64,000 nucleotides of DNA from an uncultured Candidatus Melainabacteria bacterium (GCA_934691935.1 CAKUTH010000001.1:1-64000), one strand, 5' to 3'. Numbered from the stretch's first letter, positions 9,243 through 18,776 are shown. Numbers and translations: made by a program. Notes: generated from the letters alone by a model not told the origin.

Positions 9243-10619
9243 ATGTATAATGTAGCGATAATTGGAGCTGGACCTGCAGGTATTTTTACTGCTTTAGAAA
9301 TAGTAAAACTTAGACCAGACTGGAATGTTGTTCTAGTTGAAAAAGGGCAAAAGATTGAAAAAAGAACCTGCTTGCTTCGTGAAGGTTATGCTAAATGCCC
9401 TAGTTGCAAAAAGTGTGGTTTGCTTTGTGGTTGGGGTGGCGCAGGTGCGTTTTCAGATGGTAAATTAACTTTAACTCCTGATGTTGGCGGACACCTGATT
9501 GATTACATGGATAGAAATAAAGTCGAAGATTTGATTGCCTATTCTGATCAGTTGTATCTTGATTATGGTGCAACAGATGAAGTTTTTGGAACGGATATGA
9601 ACACGTTTAAAGAACTTGAAAGACAAGCATCTTTGGCAGAATTGAAATTGGTACATTCTCCTGTAAGACACTTGGGAACAGAAAGAAGTCTTGATGTTTT
9701 GAAAAATATGCAAGACTATTTAGACAAGAAAATAACAATTATAAATAACGTTTCTGCAAAATCATTAATTGTTGAATGTGAGCAGGTAAAAGGTATTGTT
9801 CTTGACAATGGTGAAACTATTTCGGCAGAATACACAGTTATCGCTCCAGGCAGAGAAGGTGCAGATTGGCTGACTCAGGAGTTTGCAAAAAATAAAATTG
9901 GTTTTGTAAATAATGCAGTTGATGTTGGGGTTCGTGTTGAGCTTCCTGCTCCAGTGTTTGAACCTTTGACTGATAAATTGTATGAATCAAAACTGATTTA
10001 TAATTCTCCTACGTTTGGCGATGAAGTTCGTACTTTCTGTATGAATCCGAACGGTGAAGTTGTTCAGGAAAATTATAACGGTATTTCAACTGTAAACGGA
10101 CATAGTTATGCTGAAAAAACAACAAATAACACAAACTTTGCACTTTTAGTAAGCGAAAAATTTACTGAACCGTTTAAAGAACCTATTCAATACGGTCAAC
10201 ATATTGCAAGACTTGCTAATATGCTTGGCGGTGGAATTTTGGTTCAACGTTTTGGGGATTTGTTGGACGGCAGACGCTCTACTCCTGAAAGAATTAAGGC
10301 AAGTATTATAAAACCAACGCTCACTTGTGCTACTCCTGGAGATTTGAGCCTTGTTATTCCTTATAGACAAATGACAAGTATTATCGAAATGTTGCAGGCT
10401 TTGGACAAAGTATGCCCAGGCACAGCTTCAAGATATACCCTTCTCTATGGTATTGAAGTTAAGTTCTATTCAGCAAGAGTAAAATTAACAAATGAGTTAG
10501 AAACAGAAGGTGTTAAAAACTTATTTGCAATCGGTGATGGCGCAGGTGTTACAAGAGGTTTGATACAAGCGTCAGCATCTGGTGTTTATGTAGCAAGAAC
10601 AATTTGTGCAAGAGGATAA
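9243..10619 (+). CDS. NAD(P)/FAD-dependent oxidoreductase (COG2509-like)
   Basis: About 458 residues. An N-terminal dinucleotide-binding GAGPAGIFTALE is followed by a Cys-rich segment (CPSCKKCGLLCGWGG) and GAGAFSDGKLTL, a combination typical of the uncharacterised FAD-dependent dehydrogenase family COG2509. The C-terminus has the second FAD contact (LFAIGDGAGVTRGLIQASASG). The start was moved to the ATG at 9243: a GGAG lies 6 nt before it, whereas the upstream in-frame ATG at 9231 overlaps that ribosome binding site. The substrate is unknown. The clustered cysteines could bind a metal or serve as a redox relay, which is inference. Confidence 0.85.
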   Translation: MYNVAIIGAGPAGIFTALEIVKLRPDWNVVLVEKGQKIEKRTCLLREGYAKCPSCKKCGLLCGWGGAGAFSDGKLTLTPDVGGHLIDYMDRNKVEDLIAYSDQLYLDYGATDEVFGTDMNTFKELERQASLAELKLVHSPVRHLGTERSLDVLKNMQDYLDKKITIINNVSAKSLIVECEQVKGIVLDNGETISAEYTVIAPGREGADWLTQEFAKNKIGFVNNAVDVGVRVELPAPVFEPLTDKLYESKLIYNSPTFGDEVRTFCMNPNGEVVQENYNGISTVNGHSYAEKTTNNTNFALLVSEKFTEPFKEPIQYGQHIARLANMLGGGILVQRFGDLLDGRRSTPERIKASIIKPTLTCATPGDLSLVIPYRQMTSIIEMLQALDKVCPGTASRYTLLYGIEVKFYSARVKLTNELETEGVKNLFAIGDGAGVTRGLIQASASGVYVARTICARG

Positions 10620-10627
10620 ATTTAACC

Positions 10628-10657
10628 TTGCCAAGTATATTGGCATGATGATATAAT
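10628..10657 (+). promoter_or_regulatory. Promoter with overlapping dyad; possible leaderless transcript
   Basis: TTGCCA at 10628-10633, an 18-nt spacer and a perfect TATAAT at 10652-10657. The sensor-kinase ATG is at 10664, only 6 nt after the -10, so initiation would occur at or next to the start codon. A perfect dyad TGCCAA-GTATA-TTGGCA (10629-10645) covers the -35 and most of the spacer and looks like a repressor or activator operator. Confidence 0.55.
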
Positions 10658-10663
10658 TAGATT

Positions 10664-12430
10664 ATGACAAAACAGATGAGCTTAACTGCGCAGAATAAAC
10701 TGATAATTTCAGGGTTGCTTTTGAGTACGATTCTCATTGTAGCAATCGCAGTTTTTACGATTTTTAATATACAAAAAAAATTAAACTATGGCTACCAAAA
10801 CTTTGGACAAATTGTATCTAAAGCCTTGGCAATTGAGAATGCTGAGCTTGCGCCTTTGTCAAAAGAAACTTTAAAGCTACATGCAGATACAATTGTGGCA
10901 TCTCATAATGACATTATTTTTATTGAATTCAGAGATTCAGCGGGAAATGTCATATATAAAACAGATGTTCAAAAGCCATCAAATGTAAAGGTCGCAAACA
11001 TTACAGTAAGTTCCCCGATGATTACAAAAGAGAACAAGAATGTTGGGTCAGTTACTGTTGGATTGTCTGGTAGTATTATTTCGCAGATTTCGTCAACGAC
11101 AAGGGCTTCTTTGTTGTTTGTTTTCACTGTTGCGTGGATTGTTTTTGCGTTCGTTATCCTTATTAACACCTATTTGATAACAAGAGAATTAAGAATTTTG
11201 CATGACGGTGTTCATAAAATTTCAAGCGGTGAATTCGGTTATACAATTCAAGATAAAGATGTAAGTTCTGAGGTTAAGGAATTGTTTAATGCGTTTAATG
11301 ACATGTCTAACAAACTTCATATTTATGAGGAGCAAAATGTTGAGCAGTTAACTTTGGAACGCAATAAGTTGGAAGCGGTTTTGATGAGTATTGCAAACGG
11401 TGTTGTAGTTTGCGACAACAATGATAATGTTGTTTTGGTAAATGAACATGCGCATAAATTGCTTGAGCTTGAAGAAAATCAAATTTTAGGAATGAAAATC
11501 CAAAATTTTGTTGATACAGAAGGTAATTATTGCTTTAATGATAAAATTGAAGAATTTAAAGATACTCCACTTGAAGTTATGGAACAAAAACCTTTAGAAT
11601 TTAATATTCAGATTTGCAAACATGTTATTAAATCAATCATATCACCAATGTTTACGCGTCATAAGGATTATGTGGGTTACATAATTGTTTTAATTGATAT
11701 GACAAAAGAAGCAGAGATGGATGCAATGCGTTCAACTTTTATATCAAATGTTTCGCATGAACTTAGAACACCAGTTACTGTGTTAAGAAGTTACATTGAT
11801 ACATTATACAATTATGGTAATGAGTTTGACTACGATACTCAAAAAGAATTTATCGGTACAATTAACCAAGAGATTATAAGACTCCAAGGCATGGTTAATG
11901 ATATTTTGGATTTTTCGAGAATGGAAGCAAATGCGCAAATGGAAAAATCTTTGAATAGCATATATGAAGTCGTTGATACTTGTGTTGAACAAGTTCAAGC
12001 GTTGACAAAAGAACATAATTTGACTATATCTGTTTCAAAAGAGGAGAATATTCCAGAATTTTTGTTCAATTATGACGGAATTGAAAGGGCTTTGACAAAT
12101 CTTTTGTCTAATGCAATAAAATACTCTCCTGAAAACAGTACTATAACTGTAAATCTTAAAAAAGTTGATGACAATGTAGAAATTACAGTTACAGATCAAG
12201 GTTGTGGAATTGCTCCAGAGTTTCAAAAGAAGATTTTTGACAGATTTTATCGTGTAGAAAATAATATTCATACTGTAAAAGGTACAGGTTTAGGACTTCA
12301 TCTTGTAAAACAAACAATAGAAAAATATCATGATGGAAAAGTTTTTGTGCGTTCGCAAGTTGGTAAAGGGTCAACTTTTGGTATTGTGTTGCCGATTTGT
12401 TTAATTAAAGAAAGTATAATCAATGGATGA
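10664..12430 (+). CDS. Membrane sensor histidine kinase (PhoR/WalK-like: TM-sensor-TM-HAMP-PAS-HisKA-HATPase)
   Basis: 588 residues. TM1 is at about 13-34, an extracytoplasmic sensor at about 35-145 and TM2 at about 147-170. HAMP is at about 172-225, PAS at about 235-345, HisKA around SNVSHELRTPVTVLR (phospho-accepting His) and the ATPase domain with NLLSNAIKYSPEN, DQGCGIAPEFQ, FDRFYRVEN and GTGLGLHLVKQTI. The architecture is that of PhoR/WalK/ResE kinases. No cognate response regulator is adjacent, so it may be orphaned or paired elsewhere. The next gene overlaps by 8 nt and encodes a membrane-anchored protein, a plausible accessory. The -10 box lies only 6 nt upstream, so MTKQM may be read from a leaderless mRNA. 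Confidence 0.93.
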   Translation: MTKQMSLTAQNKLIISGLLLSTILIVAIAVFTIFNIQKKLNYGYQNFGQIVSKALAIENAELAPLSKETLKLHADTIVASHNDIIFIEFRDSAGNVIYKTDVQKPSNVKVANITVSSPMITKENKNVGSVTVGLSGSIISQISSTTRASLLFVFTVAWIVFAFVILINTYLITRELRILHDGVHKISSGEFGYTIQDKDVSSEVKELFNAFNDMSNKLHIYEEQNVEQLTLERNKLEAVLMSIANGVVVCDNNDNVVLVNEHAHKLLELEENQILGMKIQNFVDTEGNYCFNDKIEEFKDTPLEVMEQKPLEFNIQICKHVIKSIISPMFTRHKDYVGYIIVLIDMTKEAEMDAMRSTFISNVSHELRTPVTVLRSYIDTLYNYGNEFDYDTQKEFIGTINQEIIRLQGMVNDILDFSRMEANAQMEKSLNSIYEVVDTCVEQVQALTKEHNLTISVSKEENIPEFLFNYDGIERALTNLLSNAIKYSPENSTITVNLKKVDDNVEITVTDQGCGIAPEFQKKIFDRFYRVENNIHTVKGTGLGLHLVKQTIEKYHDGKVFVRSQVGKGSTFGIVLPICLIKESIING

Positions 12431-13148
12431 TTTTTTGGAGTGGTTTGGTAGAATTTCATTGATTGCATTAATTTTAATTGCATTCAATTCTATGCTCGGC
12501 GATATTTTATTTAGAATAAAATACAGTTTCCCGCATGTGTCTGAGATTACGGAGCAGACCATAGATTTTTCTAAAGAGCCTGTGCAGACGAATTTGGAAA
12601 ATGAAAAATTTATCAAATATCGTGGAGAAAAGAATAATTATGTTTTAAAACCGCAAGCACAATATTCAATTTCAGGACTTGTGACAGCAACGAATTCAAA
12701 TTTTTGGTTTCGTGATATTATGAGAAGTGATTTCGATGATGTGGCATTGCTTGATTTAGGCATTGTTTGGGGCGATTTAGCAAAAGATAAAAGGGTTTTG
12801 TATAATAACATAAGTTTTAAGTCGCAAAAAACTCTTGGTCAAGCTCGTGTGTTGTATTATTCTTGGAAAGGTTCTGCGCCTTGGGGCGGTGAGTATATAA
12901 AAAGTCATGTTTCGCATACTCACATGTTACCAGCTAATCCAAACGTAATGGGCGGTTTGTTGCATATAAAAAAGAATGATATTGTCAAAATTGATGGGTA
13001 TCTTGTTGATATTTATACAGAAAAAAGTGAAACCGTCGCGCTAACAAGTTTATCCCGCTTTGACACAAATGCTTCAAGTAGAGGATACGGCGCTTGCGAA
13101 GATATGTACGTTAAACAGGTACAAATTGGAAACAAAATTTACAGATAA
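12423..13148 (+). CDS. Membrane-anchored conserved hypothetical protein
   Basis: 241 residues. A hydrophobic segment at about 9-27 (RISLIALILIAFNSML) anchors a likely extracytoplasmic domain. That domain contains a GIVWGDLAKD stretch, a KGSAPWGGEYIKSHVSHTH segment with several His/Trp residues, and a C-terminal GACEDMYVKQVQIGNKIYR motif. I recognise the pattern (SHxH...G...CE..YV) as an uncharacterised exported family but cannot name it. The gene overlaps the sensor-kinase gene by 8 nt, so the two are translationally coupled and probably functionally linked. It converges on the TPR gene 35 bp away without an obvious terminator. Confidence 0.7.
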   Translation: MDDFLEWFGRISLIALILIAFNSMLGDILFRIKYSFPHVSEITEQTIDFSKEPVQTNLENEKFIKYRGEKNNYVLKPQAQYSISGLVTATNSNFWFRDIMRSDFDDVALLDLGIVWGDLAKDKRVLYNNISFKSQKTLGQARVLYYSWKGSAPWGGEYIKSHVSHTHMLPANPNVMGGLLHIKKNDIVKIDGYLVDIYTEKSETVALTSLSRFDTNASSRGYGACEDMYVKQVQIGNKIYR

Positions 13149-13183
13149 GTCTATTGGAATTGCGGTCGAAACTGCGATATTAT

Positions 13184-14776
13184 CTATTCAAACAAACCGT
13201 TGATTTTGTCCAAAATATCTTGTGGGTCAATTTCATTTGTTATTTTATTTATATCTTGCGCAATTTGATAAAGTTTTGCGGCTTCAATTTTGTCACCAGT
13301 AATAGAAATTGCTCGAGCAAGGTTGAAGTGTGCTAAAGCGTAGCTTGGGTTGCATTCTACCGATTTCTTAAATAATTCAATTGCTTTTTGTACTCTGCCC
13401 AAATCATCAAGATAAATTACGCCCATATTGTTGTATGCGATGTCATAATTCGGATCATATTTAATCGCAAGTTCATATTCTTTCATTGCTTCATCGAGAT
13501 TGCCTTTACCCCAATATAAAAAGCCCAAATTACAATGAATTTTAGCGTTTTCAGGCTCTAAATCAAGTGCGTTTCTGTATACTTGTAAAGCATTTTCAAC
13601 ATCTTCTTTATCGTAAAAAGCACTGCCCAAGTTTACGTAAATATCAATATCTTTAGGTGTTTGTAAATATGCGCTTTGGTAAGAACTTATTGCGGCATCC
13701 AAATCCTGTTTTGATTCTTGATAAACAAATCCCAATGTTTGGTTAACAATACTTGTCCATTGTTTTTTAGGGTTAAGTGTAACTGCAGTTTGAAAATGTG
13801 AAATTGCGCCTTCAATGTCACCTTTTACATACAAAATATTTGCAAGGTTCGAATGAACATCTGGCATGTTAGGCATGATTTGAATTAATTTTTCATAAAT
13901 TTCTACAGCGCTATCATAATCGCCTTGTTCCTCATAGGCAAGGCATAGATGTTTGTATGCGGAAATGTTTAAACTATCCAGCCAAATTGCCATTTTGTAT
14001 TCTGTTATGGCATCTTCAAATTGTCCTAAGGAGCGATATATGTCACCGAGTAAACAATACAGTGGCAAAAACCCTGGAGCTTTTTCTATCGCTGTTGAGT
14101 ATGTTTCTTGTGCTTCGCTTAATTTGTTTAGTTGCACAAGATATGCACCTTTAACAAGAATTGGTATAAACTTAACATAAGATAGTGATTTTGCAACATT
14201 TTTTAATGCATTTTTGTCAAACGGCAACGTTGTCAATGACAAAAAGTATTCAAATTTTGATAAAAACCAATTTTTAAAACTTCTTGCAGACGAAACGTTA
14301 TACAAATTTGACAATAAAAAGTGCGCACAAGAGTTTGAAAACGGAGAAACTTGAATTGCTTTTTTCGCATTCATAGAGGCTTCCAAAAATCTTGCTTTTT
14401 TTGTATATGTTTCAGCTAGCAAATAGTATGCTTTGCCTAATTTGTCATTCTTTTTAATTGCGTTATCAAAATAGTTGATAGCTTTGTCTAAGTCACCTTT
14501 AAAATAGTGTGCTTGACCTATTTTGAAATAAATTTCAGCAGAATCAATATATGTTTCTAAAGCTCTTTGATATTCAGTAATTGCTTCATCTATATATTGG
14601 CATGAATTGTAAATATCTAAATGCCATGCCAAATACAAGTCACCTAATCTGACATGTAAATCTGCGTTGGTCGGATCTTCCTGCAAACCTATTTGGCAAA
14701 GCTCAATTGCGCTCTTTACATTTCCGACTTTGTATTCTTTATTGATTTTTTTATCCAGTTCTTTTGTATTGTTCAT
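13184..14776 (-). CDS. Tetratricopeptide repeat protein
   Basis: 530 residues composed almost wholly of about twelve TPR units with the W-LG-Y-A-P signature. Examples are AYYLLAETYTKKARFLEASM, PLYCLLGDIYRSLGQFEDAI and KIHCNLGFLYWGKGNLDEAM. There is no signal peptide or catalytic domain, so it is a cytoplasmic scaffold for protein-protein contacts. The units from about 250 onwards are the most regular. Residues 155-215 (FKNWFLSKFEYFLSLTTLPF) break the pattern. It is divergent from the synthase gene at 14874. Partner unknown. Confidence 0.85.
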   Translation of the reverse strand: MNNTKELDKKINKEYKVGNVKSAIELCQIGLQEDPTNADLHVRLGDLYLAWHLDIYNSCQYIDEAITEYQRALETYIDSAEIYFKIGQAHYFKGDLDKAINYFDNAIKKNDKLGKAYYLLAETYTKKARFLEASMNAKKAIQVSPFSNSCAHFLLSNLYNVSSARSFKNWFLSKFEYFLSLTTLPFDKNALKNVAKSLSYVKFIPILVKGAYLVQLNKLSEAQETYSTAIEKAPGFLPLYCLLGDIYRSLGQFEDAITEYKMAIWLDSLNISAYKHLCLAYEEQGDYDSAVEIYEKLIQIMPNMPDVHSNLANILYVKGDIEGAISHFQTAVTLNPKKQWTSIVNQTLGFVYQESKQDLDAAISSYQSAYLQTPKDIDIYVNLGSAFYDKEDVENALQVYRNALDLEPENAKIHCNLGFLYWGKGNLDEAMKEYELAIKYDPNYDIAYNNMGVIYLDDLGRVQKAIELFKKSVECNPSYALAHFNLARAISITGDKIEAAKLYQIAQDINKITNEIDPQDILDKINGLFE

Positions 14777-14800
14777 AATATTAATATTCTATAAAGATGC

Positions 14801-14829
14801 TTGACACCTATATACATTGTAAATAATAT
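14801..14829 (+). promoter_or_regulatory. Sigma-70 promoter upstream of the 14874 synthase gene
   Basis: TTGACA at 14801-14806, a 17-nt spacer and TAATAT at 14824-14829. The ATG is at 14874 with AAGGGG about 8 nt before it. It lies in the 97-bp divergent gap, oriented to the synthase gene. Confidence 0.6.
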
Positions 14830-14873
14830 TATATAAAAAAGCAAGTTGTTAAGTACATTATTAAGGGGTAAAA

Positions 14874-16181
14874 ATGAAAAACACAATATACTTTGTAGAT
14901 GTAACAAATAGAGATGGCGTACAAACTTCACGTTTAGGTCTTGCAAAATTGCAAAAGACAATTATAAATTTAATGCTTGATGATATGGGGATTACGCAAT
15001 CAGAGTTCGGTTTTCCTACAACAAGACACGAATTAAATTATTTAAACGGGAATTTGGAACTTGTAGAAAGAAATGTTATATCCAGAACAAAGTTGTCAGG
15101 TTGGATGCGAGCTATAGCATCTGATGTAGAGCTTTCGTTTAAAAATGTACCAAAACTTAAGAATATCAATCTTTCTCAATCGACTTCGGATCAAATGATT
15201 AATGGAAAATATTTAGGCAAAAAAACTCCTCAAGATATAATTAACATGACCTGCGAAGCTGTTGAATGTGCAGTTTCTAAAGGCGCTTTGGACATAGGTG
15301 TAAATGCTGAAGATGCTTCAAGAAGTGATTTAGACTTTCTGATTAGATTTGCAAAGGAAGCTAAAAAATCAGGAGCTCGTCGTTTTAGATATTGCGATAC
15401 GTTAGGATATGAAGACCCTCAAACGACCTATGAAAGAATTTATAAGATTGCAAAAGAAGTTCAAATGCCGATAGAAATGCATTTTCATAATGACTTGGGT
15501 ATGGCAACGGCATGCTCTGTTATGGGTGCTAGAGGCGCAATTGATGCGGGCGTTGATGCGTATATTAATACGGCGATAAATGGAATGGGTGAACGTGCAG
15601 GGAACGCTGATTTGGTGTCATGCCTGCTTGCTATATTAAAATCAGCAGGGTTTAAAAATAAATATCAAATTGATCCGAATATAGATTTGAGTAAAACTTG
15701 GAAACTTGCCAAATATACCTCTTATGCATTCGGTGTGCCGATTCCTATAAACCAGCCTGCAGTTGGTGATAACGCATTTGCGCATGAATCAGGAATTCAT
15801 GCTGATGGTGCGTTAAAAGATAGAAGAAACTATGAACTTTATGATTTTGAAGAATTGGGCAGAGGTGAACCTGAAATTATTGAAACTGGTAGGATGATTA
15901 CGACTGGTGAATATGGTGGAATTAAAGGTTTTAGAAACGTTTATGATAATTTGGAACTAGAATTTAAGGATGAACATGAAGCCCGCAATATTTTGGAATT
16001 GGCGCGTTATGCAAACGTTCACACTCAAAAGCCTTTGACATCAAGTGAGCTAAGATTTATTTACTATTATCCAGACATAGCTGCACAGATTATGACAGTT
16101 TCTCCATACTATGAACCAGAAGGCGCAATAAAAGAACGTGTGGATGCTCGTTTGTTAACCAAACCTCATAGAATTATTTAA
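14874..16181 (+). CDS. Homocitrate/2-isopropylmalate synthase family protein (DRE-TIM)
   Basis: This enzyme condenses acetyl-CoA with a 2-oxo acid. It has 435 residues with the TIM-barrel opening FVDVTNRDGVQTSR (the family DxTxRDGxQ), metal-binding MHFHNDLGMATA and NTAINGMGERAGNADL. The TIM barrel spans about 1-285. The remaining 150 residues are shorter than the regulatory LeuA C-terminal domain, so feedback control by leucine is doubtful. The length and the Asn in TNRDG fit homocitrate synthase-like or divergent isopropylmalate synthases equally, so no symbol is given. A LeuD-type hydratase subunit lies at 50135-50629, far away, so the pathway is not clustered here. Confidence 0.85.
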   Translation: MKNTIYFVDVTNRDGVQTSRLGLAKLQKTIINLMLDDMGITQSEFGFPTTRHELNYLNGNLELVERNVISRTKLSGWMRAIASDVELSFKNVPKLKNINLSQSTSDQMINGKYLGKKTPQDIINMTCEAVECAVSKGALDIGVNAEDASRSDLDFLIRFAKEAKKSGARRFRYCDTLGYEDPQTTYERIYKIAKEVQMPIEMHFHNDLGMATACSVMGARGAIDAGVDAYINTAINGMGERAGNADLVSCLLAILKSAGFKNKYQIDPNIDLSKTWKLAKYTSYAFGVPIPINQPAVGDNAFAHESGIHADGALKDRRNYELYDFEELGRGEPEIIETGRMITTGEYGGIKGFRNVYDNLELEFKDEHEARNILELARYANVHTQKPLTSSELRFIYYYPDIAAQIMTVSPYYEPEGAIKERVDARLLTKPHRII

Positions 16182-16303
16182 GCATATTTAAAGTATATTT
16201 TTGTTACAAAAACTTAACAAAAACACTTATATTATTAAAGTTTTTAAATAAAAATGTCGATATACCATAGTGAAAGTTACTAAGCGAAAGGAAACGTCAA
16301 ACT

Positions 16304-18295
16304 ATGGGAATGGCGGCAGGACAAGCAAGATTATTATCCATAACATCTCGTATGTCTGATAATGAGTTAAGAGCTCAGATTATCAACAATAACAAGATGC
16401 GTCTTGCAACAGAAAGTTCGCAAGTCAGTGAAGCCTATGTTCAAGCATTGAATGAGGCTCAAATGATGTTCACAAGTTACGACGCAAATAATAACGCTTC
16501 ATATCAACAACTTACTTTTAATGCGCTTACATCATATAACCAATACAATAACCAATATATTTTGTCTAATGCAGCTGGCAATGTTCTTTTGTCTGAAAAA
16601 GATGCAGAAAATTACAGAAGGGCAAATGGCAGTGTTACAGAGTTTTTGAAAGCGTATGGTTTGGAACAAACAACTTCATATTTCTCTGGATTAACTAAAT
16701 ATGTGGACGAATCAGGATTACCTTTCAAAACAGGAAGTTATGACGAAGATGGAAATGAAATCTATGGCTACTTGCTTGGAAACAAACAGAATGCTACAGC
16801 TTCTGAATTAACTGAATATCTTCAACAGATGTATGAAGGTAAGCTTGGTGATACTAAATTACACCCTGGATATATGACAACTAAGAGTTCAAAAGATTAT
16901 AACAATTACATCTCTGCATTGGAAGATTTTCAAACAAAAGAAGATGCTTATCTTACAAAAATCTATAACAAAATGCAAGAAGTTTTTAATGATAATTTTA
17001 AAGTTAACAATAAATCAATGACTGATTTGAGAAATGATATTACAAATGCAGAATCTCAAAGTGCAATGAGTGTTGTATTCTCAAATATTTCTCTTATGGT
17101 TGATGAATACAGCAAGTACGCTTTAACCGATGAGTCATCAACAGCTTATATAAAAAATATCAAAGATATAATAAAAGAAAATAGTGGAGAATATGCTACA
17201 ACTATTTGTAATTCAAAAAGTGAAGGCGTAACAAGAGATGTTTCTGATAATACTGTTACTATAAAAACTAAAGATGAGGATGAAGTTTTTGAATTTACCA
17301 AAGACAGCTCAGGAAATAATTTCTCCGCAAAATGTACAACAAAGGACGATAATGATCAACCTGTTGAAAAGGTTTTTGATAAACAAACCAAAAACGCTGA
17401 TGGCACTATTACATTAGAAAATGCTGACGGCGACAAGATTACTTTTAATATGAATCTTTTCAAAAGCGGAAGTGACAATTGGGAAGTTAAATCGCAAACT
17501 AAAAACGATTTAGAAAGTATGAAAAAAGTTGCAAATTCTGTTTTAGATTCGTTATCAAAAACTTTTGCAAGCGTTTGGGACCCAAAAAAAGAGGAATTTA
17601 ATTGCAAAGATTCTACAGAATACGATGCTTATATAAAAGCAGGTACTAAATTAAGCGAACAAGTATTTGGTTTGAATGTTGATGTTGACAATTATGCAAA
17701 CTTGGCTGATATAGAATGGATTAAATCTGTATTAGATAAAGGTAATATAAATATTGGAAATGTGTCAAAAACTATTCCACAAGATAAAATTGATGCATTC
17801 CAAAAAATCTATGATGTTCATCAATTAGATTGCATCATGAATACTTATGGTGAACCAAAATATGCTTGGATAGACAACAACGATCCAAACCAAAACGGTG
17901 AAGCAAAGGCTCAATGGTATGAAAATTTGTTTGAACGTATCCAAACTGGTGGATATAAAGTTTTGCAAGATGGATTGGCTTCAAGTAATGAATGGATTCA
18001 ATTTGCGTTTGAAAGCGGTATTGTAACTATGGAACAAGTTGATTCAAACAGAAATTGGCAATCTTTGATTTACCAAAATTGTAGCGATATTACAGAACAA
18101 ACTAATGATGCCGCTGTAGCAAAAGCTGAAGCTGAATACAAAGCTGCCATGAATAAAATCGAAAACAAAGATAAACGTTTCGACTTGGAATTGAAAAACA
18201 TTGATACTGAACACAATTCTTTGCAAACAGAATATGATTCAATAAAGACTGCTATTGATAAGAATATCGAACGTACATTCAAGCTATATAGCTAA
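16304..18295 (+). CDS. Large leaderless hypothetical protein (MAAGQARLLSITSR N-terminus)
   Basis: 663 residues with no signal peptide or transmembrane helix and no recognised enzyme domain. The N-terminal helix GMAAGQARLLSITSRMSD is followed by a Q/N-rich helical stretch. The centre (about 300-390) is beta-rich and Thr/Asp-rich. The C-terminus (about 600-655) is a charged coiled coil. Long helices at both ends around a variable centre resemble flagellin/hook or type III-exported proteins in layout, but I see no sequence match. A GAAAGGAAAC Shine-Dalgarno precedes the ATG. I believe such proteins recur in Gastranaerophilales; their function is unknown. Confidence 0.7.
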   Translation: MGMAAGQARLLSITSRMSDNELRAQIINNNKMRLATESSQVSEAYVQALNEAQMMFTSYDANNNASYQQLTFNALTSYNQYNNQYILSNAAGNVLLSEKDAENYRRANGSVTEFLKAYGLEQTTSYFSGLTKYVDESGLPFKTGSYDEDGNEIYGYLLGNKQNATASELTEYLQQMYEGKLGDTKLHPGYMTTKSSKDYNNYISALEDFQTKEDAYLTKIYNKMQEVFNDNFKVNNKSMTDLRNDITNAESQSAMSVVFSNISLMVDEYSKYALTDESSTAYIKNIKDIIKENSGEYATTICNSKSEGVTRDVSDNTVTIKTKDEDEVFEFTKDSSGNNFSAKCTTKDDNDQPVEKVFDKQTKNADGTITLENADGDKITFNMNLFKSGSDNWEVKSQTKNDLESMKKVANSVLDSLSKTFASVWDPKKEEFNCKDSTEYDAYIKAGTKLSEQVFGLNVDVDNYANLADIEWIKSVLDKGNINIGNVSKTIPQDKIDAFQKIYDVHQLDCIMNTYGEPKYAWIDNNDPNQNGEAKAQWYENLFERIQTGGYKVLQDGLASSNEWIQFAFESGIVTMEQVDSNRNWQSLIYQNCSDITEQTNDAAVAKAEAEYKAAMNKIENKDKRFDLELKNIDTEHNSLQTEYDSIKTAIDKNIERTFKLYS

Positions 18296-18397
18296 TCTTC
18301 AATTTTCCCTAACTTAATTTGATTATAAAACTTATAAAGATATTAATCTTGATATAAAGATTATGTAAGGAAATCAAGAAGTGCGTATTTTTTAGTT

Positions 18398-18403
18398 TAT
18401 AAT
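18398..18403 (+). promoter_or_regulatory. -10 box upstream of the 18437 gene
   Basis: A perfect TATAAT at 18398-18403, 34 nt before the ATG, with GGAG at about 18425 as ribosome binding site. No convincing -35 is present at 17 nt spacing. Confidence 0.4.
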
Positions 18404-18436
18404 CATAACATAGATTAGATAAATGGAGATTTTATA

Positions 18437-18712
18437 ATGGAAACAGTAAACGAAATTCTTTCAAAGTTAGAAAATGCAGACAATTCAACAAAAAATAAAT
18501 TAGAAAATGAATTGGTAAATATCGGTGCTTCAGCACTGCCACAATTGGTTGACCAATTACAAATCGTAAGAGGTATCAAAAGAGGTGTTGTTGCTATGAC
18601 TTTGATTAGAATCGGTGATGCTTCTGTTAAATACCTTGAAAAAGCAGCACAAGCTAATAAAGATTTCGAATGGGTTGCTGAATACCTTATCAGAGAAATT
18701 AAAGCTGCTTAA
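18437..18712 (+). CDS. Small HEAT-repeat-like protein
   Basis: 91 residues, all helical in appearance: TVNEILSKLENADNSTKNKL, then GASALPQLVDQLQIVRGIKR and VAMTLIRIGDASVKYLEKAA. The GA..LP.L...L....G..R pattern is that of HEAT/armadillo-type repeats, seen in phycobilisome lyase-like and other scaffold proteins. The start is fixed by GGAG 8 nt upstream. An intrinsic terminator follows at 18732-18760, so it is a single-gene unit. Partner unknown. Confidence 0.75.
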   Translation: METVNEILSKLENADNSTKNKLENELVNIGASALPQLVDQLQIVRGIKRGVVAMTLIRIGDASVKYLEKAAQANKDFEWVAEYLIREIKAA

Positions 18713-18731
18713 GTTTAAGGCAAAAAATATT

Positions 18732-18760
18732 AAAGTCCGCATAAAGTTGCGGACTTTTTT
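18732..18760 (+). terminator. Intrinsic terminator after the HEAT-like gene
   Basis: A perfect 9-bp stem AAAGTCCGC (18732-18740) / GCGGACTTT (18749-18757), an 8-nt loop, and a T-run ending at 18760. Confidence 0.9.
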
Positions 18761-18776
18761 ATGCTAAAATTATCTT

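Noticed and set aside
13154..13336. Short plus-strand frame at the end of the TPR gene
   Set aside because: It overlaps the TPR gene in antisense and has no start signal.
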